In this document: piece by piece, positions 49,834-60,873 of the stretch | Layout of the letters: every line of letters begins with the position of its first letter | How positions within the stretch are numbered: the stretch's first letter is position 1 | DNA from: Nostoc piscinale CENA21 | Lineage (GTDB): Bacteria; Cyanobacteriota; Cyanobacteriia; Cyanobacteriales; Nostocaceae | Length of the DNA stretch: 64,000 nucleotides | Direction of reading: 5' to 3' | Assembly (NCBI RefSeq): GCF_001298445.1 | Contig: NZ_CP012036.1 | Location: 5,425,690 to 5,489,689, forward strand | Position numbers and translations under genes: made by a program | Notes under the pieces: model-generated | Told to the model about the DNA's origin: nothing | What the model saw: the letters and a program-made list of their open reading frames with translations, nothing else | Databases searched by the model: none

Positions 49834-50274
49834 TTAACAACTCTGACCACTGCTATATTCAGTAATTTTGAGTTCTTGCTTGGCCTGATATAAACTGATT
49901 CCGGCTCGCACACGAGCTTTTAAATCATGGACATCAATGGGTTTACTCAAAAAATCATCTGCACCTGTATCCAAACCCTCTACTCGGTCTTCCACCGCTT
50001 TATGGGAGGTGAGCAAAATAAAGAAAATTGATGATAGGTAGGGTTCAGATTTGATTTTACGACATAGTTCTAAGCCATCCATTTCATCCATTTGCCAATC
50101 TGAAATAATCAATGCTGGATGGTGTTTATGAGCTTGTTCTAATCCTTGTATGCCACTTGATGCCAGAATTACTTCATATCCTTGACTTTGCAGAGCTTGT
50201 TTTAAAAGTATTTGAATCAGACGGTCATCATCAATCACTAAAATTTTTACAGAAGAATTTGCATTGTCAGACAT
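49834..50274 (-). CDS. Stand-alone receiver-domain response regulator
   Basis: 146 aa consisting of one REC domain: KILVIDDDRLIQILL (acidic pocket), PALIISDWQMDEMDG (phospho-acceptor Asp), FFILLTSHKAVED (Thr/Ser switch) and DDFLSKPIDVHDL (Lys). There is no output domain, so it signals by protein contact, like CheY or Spo0F. It lies 42 bases downstream of the HNOBA hybrid kinase on the same strand and probably receives phosphate from that kinase's HPt domain. The start is ATG 50274. Confidence 0.92.
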   Translation of the reverse strand: MSDNANSSVKILVIDDDRLIQILLKQALQSQGYEVILASSGIQGLEQAHKHHPALIISDWQMDEMDGLELCRKIKSEPYLSSIFFILLTSHKAVEDRVEGLDTGADDFLSKPIDVHDLKARVRAGISLYQAKQELKITEYSSGQSC

Positions 50275-50316
50275 ATTTTCTAGCCGATAAGTATATTTAT
50301 GAGTGAAATAATTTGT

Positions 50317-53300
50317 TTAATGTGCAAATGCAGAGATATTTTGTAAAGCTGTAATGACCTTGTTATATTCACTTTCTAATTGATTAATCAGGAGAGCAAG
50401 GGACTCTAATGATTGGTGGGGGGCAGAATTTTCTAAAGTTTCGCAGATATCTCCTAAGTTAACAGCACCAATACTCACACTAGGAGAGCGCAAAGCATGA
50501 GCCGCTTTTTGTAACTTGATTCTGTCTCCCACGGCAATGGCTGTTTGAATCATTTCTATTCTCATTGGAGTATCTTCTAAGTAAACTTGAATCAGTTCCG
50601 AGACTAAATGCTCACCATCACTACCTGCCATATTTTTTAGCTCTTCTAAAAAACTGGGGTCAATGGCTGCTGCAACATCAGCATCGGAAGCTAGAAAAGG
50701 TAAAACATACTTAGTGGCTGCTATTGGCTGAGGTGGTAGAGAATCTTGATATTGTTGAATATTCAACTGTTTCAAAACTGCTTCTAGCGCCTCTAGACGA
50801 ATTGGCTTACTGATATAATCGTTCATCCCGACTCTTAAGCACTCCTGACGGTCTTCTGGGCGAGCATGGGCAGTCATGGCAATTATCCAGGGTTGGACTT
50901 GCGGGGAGAATTCCTGACGAATCCGCATTGTAGCTTCCCAGCCATCCATTTCTGGCATTTGGATATCCATAAATACAACATCATAGAGTTGCCGTTGTAA
51001 AGCTTCTAGAGCTTCACGACCATTATTGGCCACATCAGCCCGAAAACCTAACCGATTCAGTATTTTCAGCGCGATTTTCTGATTCACTAACACATCTTCC
51101 ACTAAGAGAATTTTGAGTGGTAAACTTTGGGCAAGTTGGTTATCAATAGTTGGTAAATGTGGCGCAGGTAAGCGGGAATAGGAAGGAATGATAATTTGAT
51201 GATCGACGCGGCGGGTAGACCAACTACCACGCACAATTTGTAAGAGCGTATTTTGTAATTGGTACTGTCGCACAGGCTTATGCAAAAAGGCAGTAAATTC
51301 AGCTGCTATTTGCTTCACCGCTAAAGTTTGCTTGCCTTTATAACTCAACATGATCAAAGGCAAACTTTGCTGTTGGGGTATGGCGCGAATTTGCGTTGTT
51401 AATTTTAGGATATCTAGATGAGGGCTATCGACATCTAAGATAGCTAAGTCAAAGGTAGGCTGTAATTCTAAACACTGCTGAACAGCCTTGAATTCGATTG
51501 TTCGGACATCAACTCCCAAGCTCTGAAGTTGCCAGGTTAAACATTTCTGTAAATTGGTATGATCTGTGATCAGCAGTAATCGCTTGCCTAGCAACTCTGG
51601 ATAAATACTATATGAATTATCAATTACTGAAGGATCAACTTGCAGTGTGAGTGTGAAATTGAAAGTTGATCCTTGACTTATTTCACTTTCTACCCACATT
51701 CTGCCCCCCATAATTTCGCTTAGGCACTTACTAATGGCTAATCCTAAGCCTGTACCACCATAACGTCGCGTCATGGAAGCATCAACCTGACTAAAGGGCT
51801 TAAACAACCGATCTAAGCGATCGCGCGGAATGCCTATTCCGGTATCACTCACCGTAAACAAAAAATTCGTAATACATATAATCAGCAGTTGTGGCTTCTG
51901 GTTGCTGGACTGGCTGCATGGTGATAGTGACAACTACTTCTCCCACATTGGTGAATTTCACTGCATTGCTGACTAAATTCCAGAGAATCTGACGTACGCG
52001 GGTAATATCACCAATAATTAAAGTCGGTGTCTGGGGTTGGAATTGATATAAAAGTTCGATACCTTTGAGGGCTGCTTGGGGAGCCAGTAAATCCAGGGCT
52101 TCTTCTACACAAACTTGCAAGTCAAAAGGTTGGTCTTCTAACTCTAAATTGCCAGACTCGATTTTAGAAAAGTCAAGAATGTCGTTGATGATTGTTAATA
52201 AAGCATCGCCACTGTTACGGATAGTTTCTACATAGTCAATTTGCTCAGGTTTGAGAGGAGTATCCAAAAGTAATCCCGTCATTCCAATGATCGCATTCAT
52301 GGGTGTGCGAATTTCATGGCTCATGGTGGCGAGGAAATTACTCTTGGCCAGATTGGCCGCTTCTGCTGATTGTTTGGCAAGACTGAGTTCTTTGTTTTGC
52401 TGTGTTAATAGATTCGCTTGGTGGGTTTCCTGCTGTAGTAATTGAGCTTGGGTGAGAGCAATACCCATTTGATCGGCTAGGTGTTTGAGGAGATCCAATT
52501 CTAATTCTGTCCATTGTCTAGGGCGATCGCACTGATGAGCAATCAATAAACCCCATAAATCTTCCCGCACCAAAATCGGGACAACCAAATTAGCTTTAAC
52601 TTGAAGCTGTTGTAGAAATTTTATATGGCAAGGACTTAACTCTGATTCCTCTATATTGGAAATGACACTAATTCGTCCTTGACGATATAAGTCTATATAT
52701 TTATGAAAACAAGGATCGTAAATATCCTGTTCTAAGGTAGATGACCATCCCGCAATTACGGACTCCTGTACAACTTTCCCGGAAGTATCAGGATTAATCT
52801 GGAAGATCAAAATGCGATCAGCCTGCAAAATGCGCTGTACTTCTGTTACTGTTGTTTGGAGAATTTTTTCTAGTTTTAAAGACTGGCGAATTTTTTTCTG
52901 TAATTTGCTTCAGTAAAAGAGCGCGTTGGTACTGTTGTTGTAGTTCTTCTTCTGCTTTTTTGCGTTCAGTAATATCTGTATGAGTTCCCACCATTCTCAG
53001 AAATTTGCCTTGAAAATCGCGGTTAACCAACTTACCCCGATCCAAAATCCATTTCCATTTTCCTGATTTAGTGAGAAAACGCACTTCAGCCTCATAAAAA
53101 GCTGTATAACCTTTGATGTGGGCTATCAGCTTTTGTCGCATCAACTTTTGGTCTTCTGGATGGATTAATTTATCGACAACTTTAATATTTTCTTTTAATT
53201 CGTATGGACGATAACCCAGCATTGTATACCAGCGTGGGCTAAGATAAATTTCTCCAGTGGCCAAATTCCAGTCCCAAAGCCCTTCTTCTACCGCATCCAG

Positions 53301-54218
53301 CGCCAAGGCTAACCGTTCTTCACTTAATTTCAGGGCATTTTCTGATTGTTTTCGCTGGGTAATATCACGATATTTCCATAGGTGGCCATAAAATTTGCCA
53401 TCAACAACAATGGGGGCATAATCTTGTTCTAAAGTTCGCCCATCTTGTAGTTGCCATTCTTGATTGACAACTATTTCTCCTTTGTTCAAAATCTCATCTA
53501 CACGTCGGATAAATTTTTCTGGCTCAACAAATAGTTCTTTACTGGATTCGGATGCTTGGCGACAATCCATACCCTGTAAAGCTGCTGGAGGTACGGGAAT
53601 CTCAAATAGATTGCAAAATTCTTGATTTACCAGAATCACACATCGGTTCTCATCTTCTAGCAAAACCCCAATTTGTAAACTTTCAATTAGTGTTGTTAAC
53701 CTGGAGGCTGTGGCTCTTAATTCGGCACGTTGTTCTGTGAGTTTTGTGGTGAGTTTTTTAGCATCTGTTAGTGCGGAATTCTTCGCCTGCAAGAGAAATA
53801 GATAATCTGAAACTGAGTCATATAAAGGGAAATCATCAATACTCAGTTCTAGATTTTTGAGATTAGTAATATCTGTAATCCAAGGAGAGCCGAGAAATAT
53901 TAATTGATCACCATTTTCTCCACATACTATCTGTCCCTTGAGCTGCATATCTTTGTGGAGCGATCGCATAAGAAACAGCGATCGCGTTTGTTGGCATATA
54001 GCTTCAAAGGTAACTGCACAGTTGGGACGATTGATGCAAAAATGTGCTTCTAAAGGACTATTGAGGATCTGAATCGGTGCGAGAATTCGCTCAAGCACTC
54101 CACCCACTTGGATGATCTGCATCTGTTGATCGATCACTAGATGGAAGGGAAACAATGCGGCAAATTGGTCAGCACTGAGGCTGAATTGTCTTAACCCGAT
54201 CGCATCATTCTTGGTCAT
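50317..54218 (-). pseudogene. HNOBA-containing hybrid histidine kinase with two frameshifts
   Basis: Three frames join into about 1300 aa. Domain order: HNOBA (RQFSLSADQFAALFPFHLVI; partner of H-NOX), helical linker, PAS, PAS, GAF, HisKA with FLATMSHEIRTPMNAIIGMT, HATPase with SDTGIGIPRDR and GTGLGLAISK, receiver 1 (LAILDVDSP; one acidic residue missing), receiver 2 (VVFMDIQMPEMDGWE) and HPt (KAAHALRSPSVSIGA). The frame is lost at a 7-T run (52891-52897) and a 6-A run (51860-51865), each with one base too many; removal gives TEKIRQSLKLEKIL and YEFLFTVSDTGIGI. The start is ATG 54218, overlapping the H-NOX stop by 14 bases. It resembles Nostoc alr2278/alr2279 H-NOX signalling. Confidence 0.88.
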
Positions 54219-54778
54219 CGGAGTCAAAATCTGTGTATTTAATAGTGAAGATATCTTGAGAATCTCCTTGATCACGAAAACTCGTTTGGGTAATATCTAC
54301 TGTGGTGTGAAAGCGTTTTCCTAATCCGTGGAGTAAACCAATCACCATTGGCGCTAATCCGTGGCGAGTTGATTGGTAGTGGAGATCCAATGATTGTTCA
54401 CTGGTATGTTCACACTCAAACGATGGCGGACGCAGTTGGGAGAAACTCAAACCTACCCTGGCATGAAGGTTATCCAGATTCTCGATAAATTGGGGTAAAG
54501 AGTTGCCAGCACTATCTAACAGATCCCCATAGCCTTCTTCGGCAGTATAGTTAACCCAATATTCACCAAAAGCTTGCAAAATGTCCTGTGCAGGCATATT
54601 CAATACGTCACAAGCTGCTGCCACTAAACTATAGGTGACTTCATCGGGATAACCATCCATACCGATAAAAAAAGTCTATATCTTCATAGCCTGCCTTGCT
54701 TTTAATAATTTCCCATATCTCCTCCCCGTGGCGTTCACAAATCATGTCTTGAATTGCTTTGTTAACTAGTCCGTACAT
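54205..54778 (-). pseudogene. H-NOX (HNOB) haem gas-sensor, frameshifted
   Basis: ATG 54778 starts MYGLVNKAIQDMICERHGEE, the standard H-NOX N-terminus. After a 7-A run (54667-54673) with one base too many, the other frame continues IGMDGYPDEVTYSLVAAACD to the end, about 190 aa. On joining, the proximal haem ligand is His105 in NLHARV and the haem-propionate motif YxSxR is Tyr134-Ser136-Arg138 (YQSTR). H-NOX binds NO, or O2 in some, and controls a partner kinase. The kinase with the HNOBA domain overlaps its stop. Apart from the one base the domain looks intact. Confidence 0.88.
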
Positions 54779-55009
54779 ACTCTTAATATAAATGTATAGT
54801 TTTTCATAAAAATACTTCAGTAATATTATGTATTACCAAGACTCTGATCTGATAAAAAATGGAGTATGCCTTATCAAACAAAGTTGTTAAAATTTATAGC
54901 TTCTGAAGTGACCTTTTGTCCACATCAAGAACATAGTATAAAATAAACATTCTTGAAGCAGAAGCAAGTATTGTACTACAAGCGCACAACAATGCGCTTA
55001 TAAACAAAT

Positions 55010-58000
55010 TTAGATAGGAAGAGACATCATAAACTCTGTCCTCTCACCCAGAACAGAATTGACTGTGATTTTACCGTCATGTTTTTCTTCGACAATTTGC
55101 TTGGCGATCGCTAATCCTAAGCCCGTACCTTTACCGACTTCCTTGGTGGTAAATAAATGGTCAAAAATCTTTTGTTGTATCTCTGCACTCATCCCTTTAC
55201 CATTATCAGCAATGGAGATTTTAACGGATTTATCTACTATTGATGTGGTAATTGTAATAGAGTTAGGATGAGCTTTAATTTCCTCAAAATTACGTCCGTG
55301 ATTCGATTCCTCTAACGCGTCAATGGCGTTTGCCAAAATATTCATAAATACCTGATTTAATTGACCAGGAAAACATTCTATTTGGGGTAAATTACCGTAG
55401 TTCGTGATTACCTCAATCGCCGGACGTTGTTCGTTGGCTTTGAGACGATGTTTGAGAATTAAAATTGTACTATCGATGCCTTCGTGAATATTAAATGGTA
55501 CTTTGTAATCTCTGTCAGCACGGGAAAAAGTACGTAGGGAAGTGCTGATGTTTTTTAATCTATCGCAAGCCATTGTCATAGAATCGAGCATTTTAGGCAA
55601 GTCTTCTATGCTATATTCCAAGTCAATTTCTGACTCATGGTCAAGAATTTGTTCGTTCTTATCGGGGAAAGTTTCTTGATAGAGTTTTAAGTGGTCAACA
55701 ATATCAGTAAATGTTGGTTTAGCTTGTTTTATACTGGCAGAAATAAAACCCAAAGGATTATTCATTTCGTGAGCGACACCAGCAACTAAGTTACCCAACG
55801 CAGACATTTTCTCACTTTGTACGATCTGTAATTGTGCTTGTTGTAAGGCTAGTTCTGCCTCTTTGCGTTCGCGCAGCGCGGCTTGCCGTTCGCTAATATC
55901 TAAAAACAATCCATCCCAAACCAATGAGCCATCCGGGCGCTGTTCAACTCTAGATTCGCCGTGAAGCCATTTGACGATTCCTGACGGAGTGACGATTCGC
56001 CCCTCCCAACACCAGGAAGATCGAGCTTGAACGGTGTCAGTGTAAGTTTGCAGGTAAGAAGCCACATCATCTGGATGTATGATTTTGTCGAGAAAATCGG
56101 GATCGGCAGCAGCTTGTTCTGGGGTAATTTCGTACAAGCTGTAACAGTCGGCACTGATGTAGTTTAACGAGAGGATGCCATCAGCACTCATCTGGTATTG
56201 ACAAACCACCCCAGGCACGTTGTCTACTAAGTTGTGGAAGCGAGACTGGGCTGCATTCAACTCCGACAGCGATTCTAAGGAACGTTCGTAAAATCGGACA
56301 TTTTCTAAAGAAATTGCCGCTTGAGCGCAAAGTAAGTTGAGAAGTTCGACGCGTTCGCCACTAAATGCCCCCGTTGCTAAATTATTTTCCAGATATAAAA
56401 TACCCAGTAACTTGCCTTGATGCAAAATCGGGCTACACAAGATACTCTTGGGCTGTTGATGTATGATGTATGGGTCGTTGGCTAAAGTGGGATCTGCTGT
56501 CGCATCCAGCAACACAGTTGTTTGTTTGTTGTGCAAAACTTTATAAATCAGCTTGTGAGGAACATCTTGACTCTCCTCCACAGGAATTGTCTGCAACACC
56601 TCTGGTTCTGTTCCCAGAGTCATGGAGCCTTTAATCAGCAGGCGCTCCTCTGGCAATAGCATTAACACACACTTATCAGCTCCGGCATTTTCAATGACGA
56701 TCTTAAGCAACGATGCCAGCAGTTTGGACAGTTCAATTTCACTTGAGATAGTTTGACAAGCTTTGAGAATGGCTTTTAAATCTAGGCTATCTGAGACACT
56801 AGTGCTGGAAGTGGCAGAACTGGTGGATGTGACAGTTCCCAAAGCAAAGACGGTTTCGTTGACACAGAGGGCGGCGCGGGTTTGCTGTAATATGGGTGCA
56901 AGTAGTTGAGGATAGCGTTTTTCTAAGTCGGCAACTTTCGCTTTTCCACCCCAACGTGCATAGCAATAATAGGCTTCAATCATATATTCTTGAGCTATAC
57001 GCTGTTTGCCCCAATCAAGATAGAATTTGGCGGCGAGTTCGTTGGCTAGTGCTTCTTCTTGGAGATATTCGTTGGCTTTCGCTCCCGATATTGCTTTGTC
57101 ATAAAATTCTGTTGCTGCGATTTTTTCACCCAAAACCCGATAACGTTCCGCCTCTACTAGATACCATTTATGTAAATGATTCATGGTTGCTTGTTGCGCC
57201 CATTGATGCAGAATAGTTTGATGGCTTTGCATCTGAACCAGAATATCTGCTGATTCGGTTGGCGACTGACTGGACAAGTGTGCTAGATGTGTGAGTGCAG
57301 CATAAAAGTGGAAAATGGGAATATGCAATGCCCCAGCGGCTGCCATGAAATAGGGCTGGATTTGGTGAATATAATCAAGGGCGGCCTGATAATTGCTAAA
57401 CAAGTAAGCAAGCATCAATTTGTAGATATAGCCAAAAGCGATAGGCACGAGATCGTTATCTTGTTGATGCTTTGACCGCATTAGTGTTTCATTGTAAAAA
57501 GTGCCAATTAAGCTATCAGGTTGAGTAACTGTTTGTTGTAAATTCTCCACTACTTGACGTACTAAGTTTACTAAAATACAAGCCGCATCTTGTTTCACTT
57601 GGTTCAAAACAAGACTATAAGGAGATAATTCGGCGGACAAAGTATCTAAGTCTACATTAGCGAACAGTGACATATAGGCATAACCTTGGATACTGTAGCC
57701 TGCGTAGAGAAAATCACCAGTTTCCATACCAATTGTGTAGCTTTCTTTCATCACCGATAGCGTTGCTAAAAGCGATCGCTGACGATGTTGGATAAAACCT
57801 CCAAAAATACTGGAAACAAGGCATTTCATTGCCTGATTGTTCACCTTTTCTTGTAACGAGATAGCTAAATAACCAAATTTGTAGCCAGTTTCAACTTCGT
57901 TAAAAAAAGCACATAACATCATGCCATGAATTACATATCCTACGGTTGAGGCGGAATTATTACCAAATTGCAGCGACAAACGCACCATTGTTGCACTCAA

Positions 58001-60799
58001 CAGGGGTAATAAACTCGGATTACCAATTAATACGGGTGCAAATAAAATTCTTAACAATTGTATTGCTGCGATCGCTTTAGGTTCACTCATTATAGGTAAG
58101 TCGATGAGTGACAAAATTTCTCTACCGTTGAGTTGAGTTTGCAAGTCTTGTAAGGCTTTGCTAATCTTCGCTTCGTCTGCTTGTGTGGGTAAATCTATGC
58201 CAAATTCTCTTAGTGCGTCTCTGGCAAGGGCGATCGCTTCTAACATCTGGCTACGAGCTGTCTGGGCTACGATTTGAATTTCAAAAATCTTCACTTTGTC
58301 AAAAATCGTCTGTGCCTGCTGCAATACCTGTGCAGCAAGTTGTTCCATACTCTCAAAGTCACCACTTAAATAACTGGCTTCGGCAGCTGCTACATACAAA
58401 TTGAGGGCTAATTCATATTGTGTTTGCCAGCAGTCGGACTCTAAAAGAGCGATCGCAATTTGGAAATATCCGGTGGCTGCGTTATAAGCAGTGGCAGTTT
58501 TAGCTTTTATTCCTGCTTGAAAGTTTAATTGGGCTAGGGTTTGGCGCTCATCTGCTTGACTGATTAGTCCTAGTCCTTGATTCAGATGCCCAACAATATC
58601 AAACAGTCTTTCTTCTTGCTCATTCTCTAACAATTGTTGCTGGAGTAAGCGTCCAATTTGTAGATGAGTGGCTTGTTTTTGGTCAGCAGGAATCAGGGAA
58701 TAAGCCGCTTGCTGTACTCGGTCATGTATAAATTTGTAATTAACAGTTTGTTGATTTTCTGAAGTAGATGTTTGAGTTTCTTGTCCGACATAAAACTTAT
58801 AAACATCACCAATTGGTACAATCAAACCTTCTTGTATTGCTTTCCATAAACAGGCTGCTGTTTCGATTTCCGATTGTGATGAAACAATTGCCAAAGTTGT
58901 TAAATCAAAAGAATTGCCAATACAAGCAGCTAACTTCAATATATCTTGTGTTGATGGTGGCAGTTTACGTAATTGCAAACTCATAAAAGCCACAACATCA
59001 TCTGTAACCACTTGCATTGTTACTTGGGAAAGATCGCATTGCCAACAGCCCAATTCAAAATTTAATTGAATTAGTCCATCTTGATGCAATACTTTGAGAA
59101 ATTGGGTTATATAAAATGGATTCCCTTGAGTTTTTTGAGCGATTAATCTAGAAAGATTCCATGCCAAATTTTCTGGACATTTGAGTGTGTCAGCCACTAA
59201 TTTATTTACTTGCACATTACTTAATGGTGCTAAGGTAATTGTGATAATTGTGGCTTGTGTCTTTTGAATTTCACTCAATGTCATCAATAATGGATGTCCA
59301 AGATTGACTTCGTTATCACGATATGCACCAATAATAAAAAGATGACCAGTATCGGCTATTAATAGCTGCATTAACTTTAATGATGCAGAATCAGCCCATT
59401 GCAAATCATCTAAAAACATCACTAGGGGATGTTCTTTGCTTGTAAAGACTTGGGTAAATTTTTGAAATAATAGATTAAAGCGATTTTGTGCTGCTGTTCC
59501 TGATAGTTCTGTAGCTGGTGGTTGTTGACCAATAATTTTTTCTAATTCGGGAATCACTTCAATAATTACTTGTCCATTTTCCCCAACAGCCTCTAATATT
59601 TTATGTTTCCATTGCTGAATTTGAACATCGCTTTCGCTCAATAATTTCCCTATTAAATCTCGGAAAGATTGCACAAAGGCACTAAAGGGAATATTGCGAT
59701 TAAATTGGTCATATTTACCTTTGATAAAATAGCCACGTTGTCTGATAATTGGTTTATGTACTTCGTTAACAACTGCTGTTTTACCAATTCCAGAAAATCC
59801 AGCTACCAGGATAATTTCTGTTGCGCCCTGGCTGACTCTATCAAATGCTTCTAGTAGGGTGTTTACTTCTGCGGCTCTACCATACAGTTTATCGGGAATA
59901 ATGAAGCGATCGCACACATCCTTTTGTCCAATCTCAAAACTTGGAATTTCACCAGTTTCTTTTAGCTGAATTAAACATTTTTCTAAATCAAATTTCAAAC
60001 CCAATGCACTCTGATACCTATCTTCAGCATTTTTCGCCATCAACTTGCTGACAATTTCTGAAAGTACTGATGGAATTTGGGAATTGCTTTCTGTGATTAA
60101 AGGTGATGTTTTGGCAATATGACAATGTACCAATTCCATCGCATCTTGAGACTGGAATGGTAACTCACCTGTGAGTAATTCATAAAAAGTCACACCCAAG
60201 GAATAAAAATCTGTGCGATAGTCAATCCCCCGATTCATTCTTCCGGTTTGTTCAGGAGAAATATAAGCAAGTGTTCCTTCTAATACGTTGGGATTGACTA
60301 AGGTTTGGGTTTCTCGTGGTAAGAGCGATGCAATACTAAAGTCAATTAATTTAACTTGTTTAGTGTCGGGGTTAATTAATATATTGCTAGGTTTAATATC
60401 TTTATGAATAATGCGCTCATGATAGAGTAAATCTAAAATGTTGCAGAGTGCGATCGCTATTACTAAAAATTCTTCTAGAGATGTGACACCCGGATTTTTA
60501 CTGAAATAATCCTTGAGGGAAATACCCCCAAAGTCTTCCATGACTAACATATAGCCATTTTGGAATGATTCGAGGCTATATGTTTGAATAATTAGAGGTG
60601 AGTTGAGATTTTTGCCGATGGTGTATTGATTGCGAAATAATAAAAGTTCGCTAAAGCTGGGATAAGGATTTTTCAGTAGTTTTATCACTACTGGTACTGA
60701 GTCCCTTTCTCTGACTGCGCGATAAACCAGTGTGCGGGAGCCATTATAGAGTTGTTCGCTGATGCTATATCCAGGAATTTTCACAGGAGTATCAATCAT
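55010..60799 (-). CDS. Ser/Thr kinase - AAA ATPase - GAF - PAS - histidine kinase
   Basis: 1929 aa. Residues 10-270: protein kinase with Lys40, IHKDIKPSN (Asp134, Asn139) and DFS (153-155, in place of DFG). Residues about 305-560: AAA-type ATPase with Walker A GFSGIGKT (334-341) and Walker B VMFLDDLQWADS. Residues about 600-1370: helical TPR-like region. GAF (about 1405-1560; ENAGADKCVLMLLPEER), PAS_3 (about 1590-1700; IIHPDDVASYLQTYTDT), HisKA with GNLVAGVAHEMNNPLGFISA, and HATPase with GKGTGLGLAIAKQIVEEKHD. This HstK-like fusion is typical of Nostocales (recollection). The start is ATG 60799. All motifs are intact. It probably links a stress stimulus to both Ser/Thr and His signalling. Confidence 0.94.
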   Translation of the reverse strand: MIDTPVKIPGYSISEQLYNGSRTLVYRAVRERDSVPVVIKLLKNPYPSFSELLLFRNQYTIGKNLNSPLIIQTYSLESFQNGYMLVMEDFGGISLKDYFSKNPGVTSLEEFLVIAIALCNILDLLYHERIIHKDIKPSNILINPDTKQVKLIDFSIASLLPRETQTLVNPNVLEGTLAYISPEQTGRMNRGIDYRTDFYSLGVTFYELLTGELPFQSQDAMELVHCHIAKTSPLITESNSQIPSVLSEIVSKLMAKNAEDRYQSALGLKFDLEKCLIQLKETGEIPSFEIGQKDVCDRFIIPDKLYGRAAEVNTLLEAFDRVSQGATEIILVAGFSGIGKTAVVNEVHKPIIRQRGYFIKGKYDQFNRNIPFSAFVQSFRDLIGKLLSESDVQIQQWKHKILEAVGENGQVIIEVIPELEKIIGQQPPATELSGTAAQNRFNLLFQKFTQVFTSKEHPLVMFLDDLQWADSASLKLMQLLIADTGHLFIIGAYRDNEVNLGHPLLMTLSEIQKTQATIITITLAPLSNVQVNKLVADTLKCPENLAWNLSRLIAQKTQGNPFYITQFLKVLHQDGLIQLNFELGCWQCDLSQVTMQVVTDDVVAFMSLQLRKLPPSTQDILKLAACIGNSFDLTTLAIVSSQSEIETAACLWKAIQEGLIVPIGDVYKFYVGQETQTSTSENQQTVNYKFIHDRVQQAAYSLIPADQKQATHLQIGRLLQQQLLENEQEERLFDIVGHLNQGLGLISQADERQTLAQLNFQAGIKAKTATAYNAATGYFQIAIALLESDCWQTQYELALNLYVAAAEASYLSGDFESMEQLAAQVLQQAQTIFDKVKIFEIQIVAQTARSQMLEAIALARDALREFGIDLPTQADEAKISKALQDLQTQLNGREILSLIDLPIMSEPKAIAAIQLLRILFAPVLIGNPSLLPLLSATMVRLSLQFGNNSASTVGYVIHGMMLCAFFNEVETGYKFGYLAISLQEKVNNQAMKCLVSSIFGGFIQHRQRSLLATLSVMKESYTIGMETGDFLYAGYSIQGYAYMSLFANVDLDTLSAELSPYSLVLNQVKQDAACILVNLVRQVVENLQQTVTQPDSLIGTFYNETLMRSKHQQDNDLVPIAFGYIYKLMLAYLFSNYQAALDYIHQIQPYFMAAAGALHIPIFHFYAALTHLAHLSSQSPTESADILVQMQSHQTILHQWAQQATMNHLHKWYLVEAERYRVLGEKIAATEFYDKAISGAKANEYLQEEALANELAAKFYLDWGKQRIAQEYMIEAYYCYARWGGKAKVADLEKRYPQLLAPILQQTRAALCVNETVFALGTVTSTSSATSSTSVSDSLDLKAILKACQTISSEIELSKLLASLLKIVIENAGADKCVLMLLPEERLLIKGSMTLGTEPEVLQTIPVEESQDVPHKLIYKVLHNKQTTVLLDATADPTLANDPYIIHQQPKSILCSPILHQGKLLGILYLENNLATGAFSGERVELLNLLCAQAAISLENVRFYERSLESLSELNAAQSRFHNLVDNVPGVVCQYQMSADGILSLNYISADCYSLYEITPEQAAADPDFLDKIIHPDDVASYLQTYTDTVQARSSWCWEGRIVTPSGIVKWLHGESRVEQRPDGSLVWDGLFLDISERQAALRERKEAELALQQAQLQIVQSEKMSALGNLVAGVAHEMNNPLGFISASIKQAKPTFTDIVDHLKLYQETFPDKNEQILDHESEIDLEYSIEDLPKMLDSMTMACDRLKNISTSLRTFSRADRDYKVPFNIHEGIDSTILILKHRLKANEQRPAIEVITNYGNLPQIECFPGQLNQVFMNILANAIDALEESNHGRNFEEIKAHPNSITITTSIVDKSVKISIADNGKGMSAEIQQKIFDHLFTTKEVGKGTGLGLAIAKQIVEEKHDGKITVNSVLGERTEFMMSLPI

Positions 60800-60873
60800 A
60801 ATCCCTAAATCTTCACAATGTCTTGATTTAGTATTCCCAAACGATCAACTGCACTCTATAGTGACGTAAAAAT

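Noticed and set aside
51860..52897. Programmed ribosomal frameshifting in the hybrid kinase
   Set aside because: No slippery heptamer plus pseudoknot seen, and similar breaks occur in unrelated genes, so assembly error or decay is simpler.
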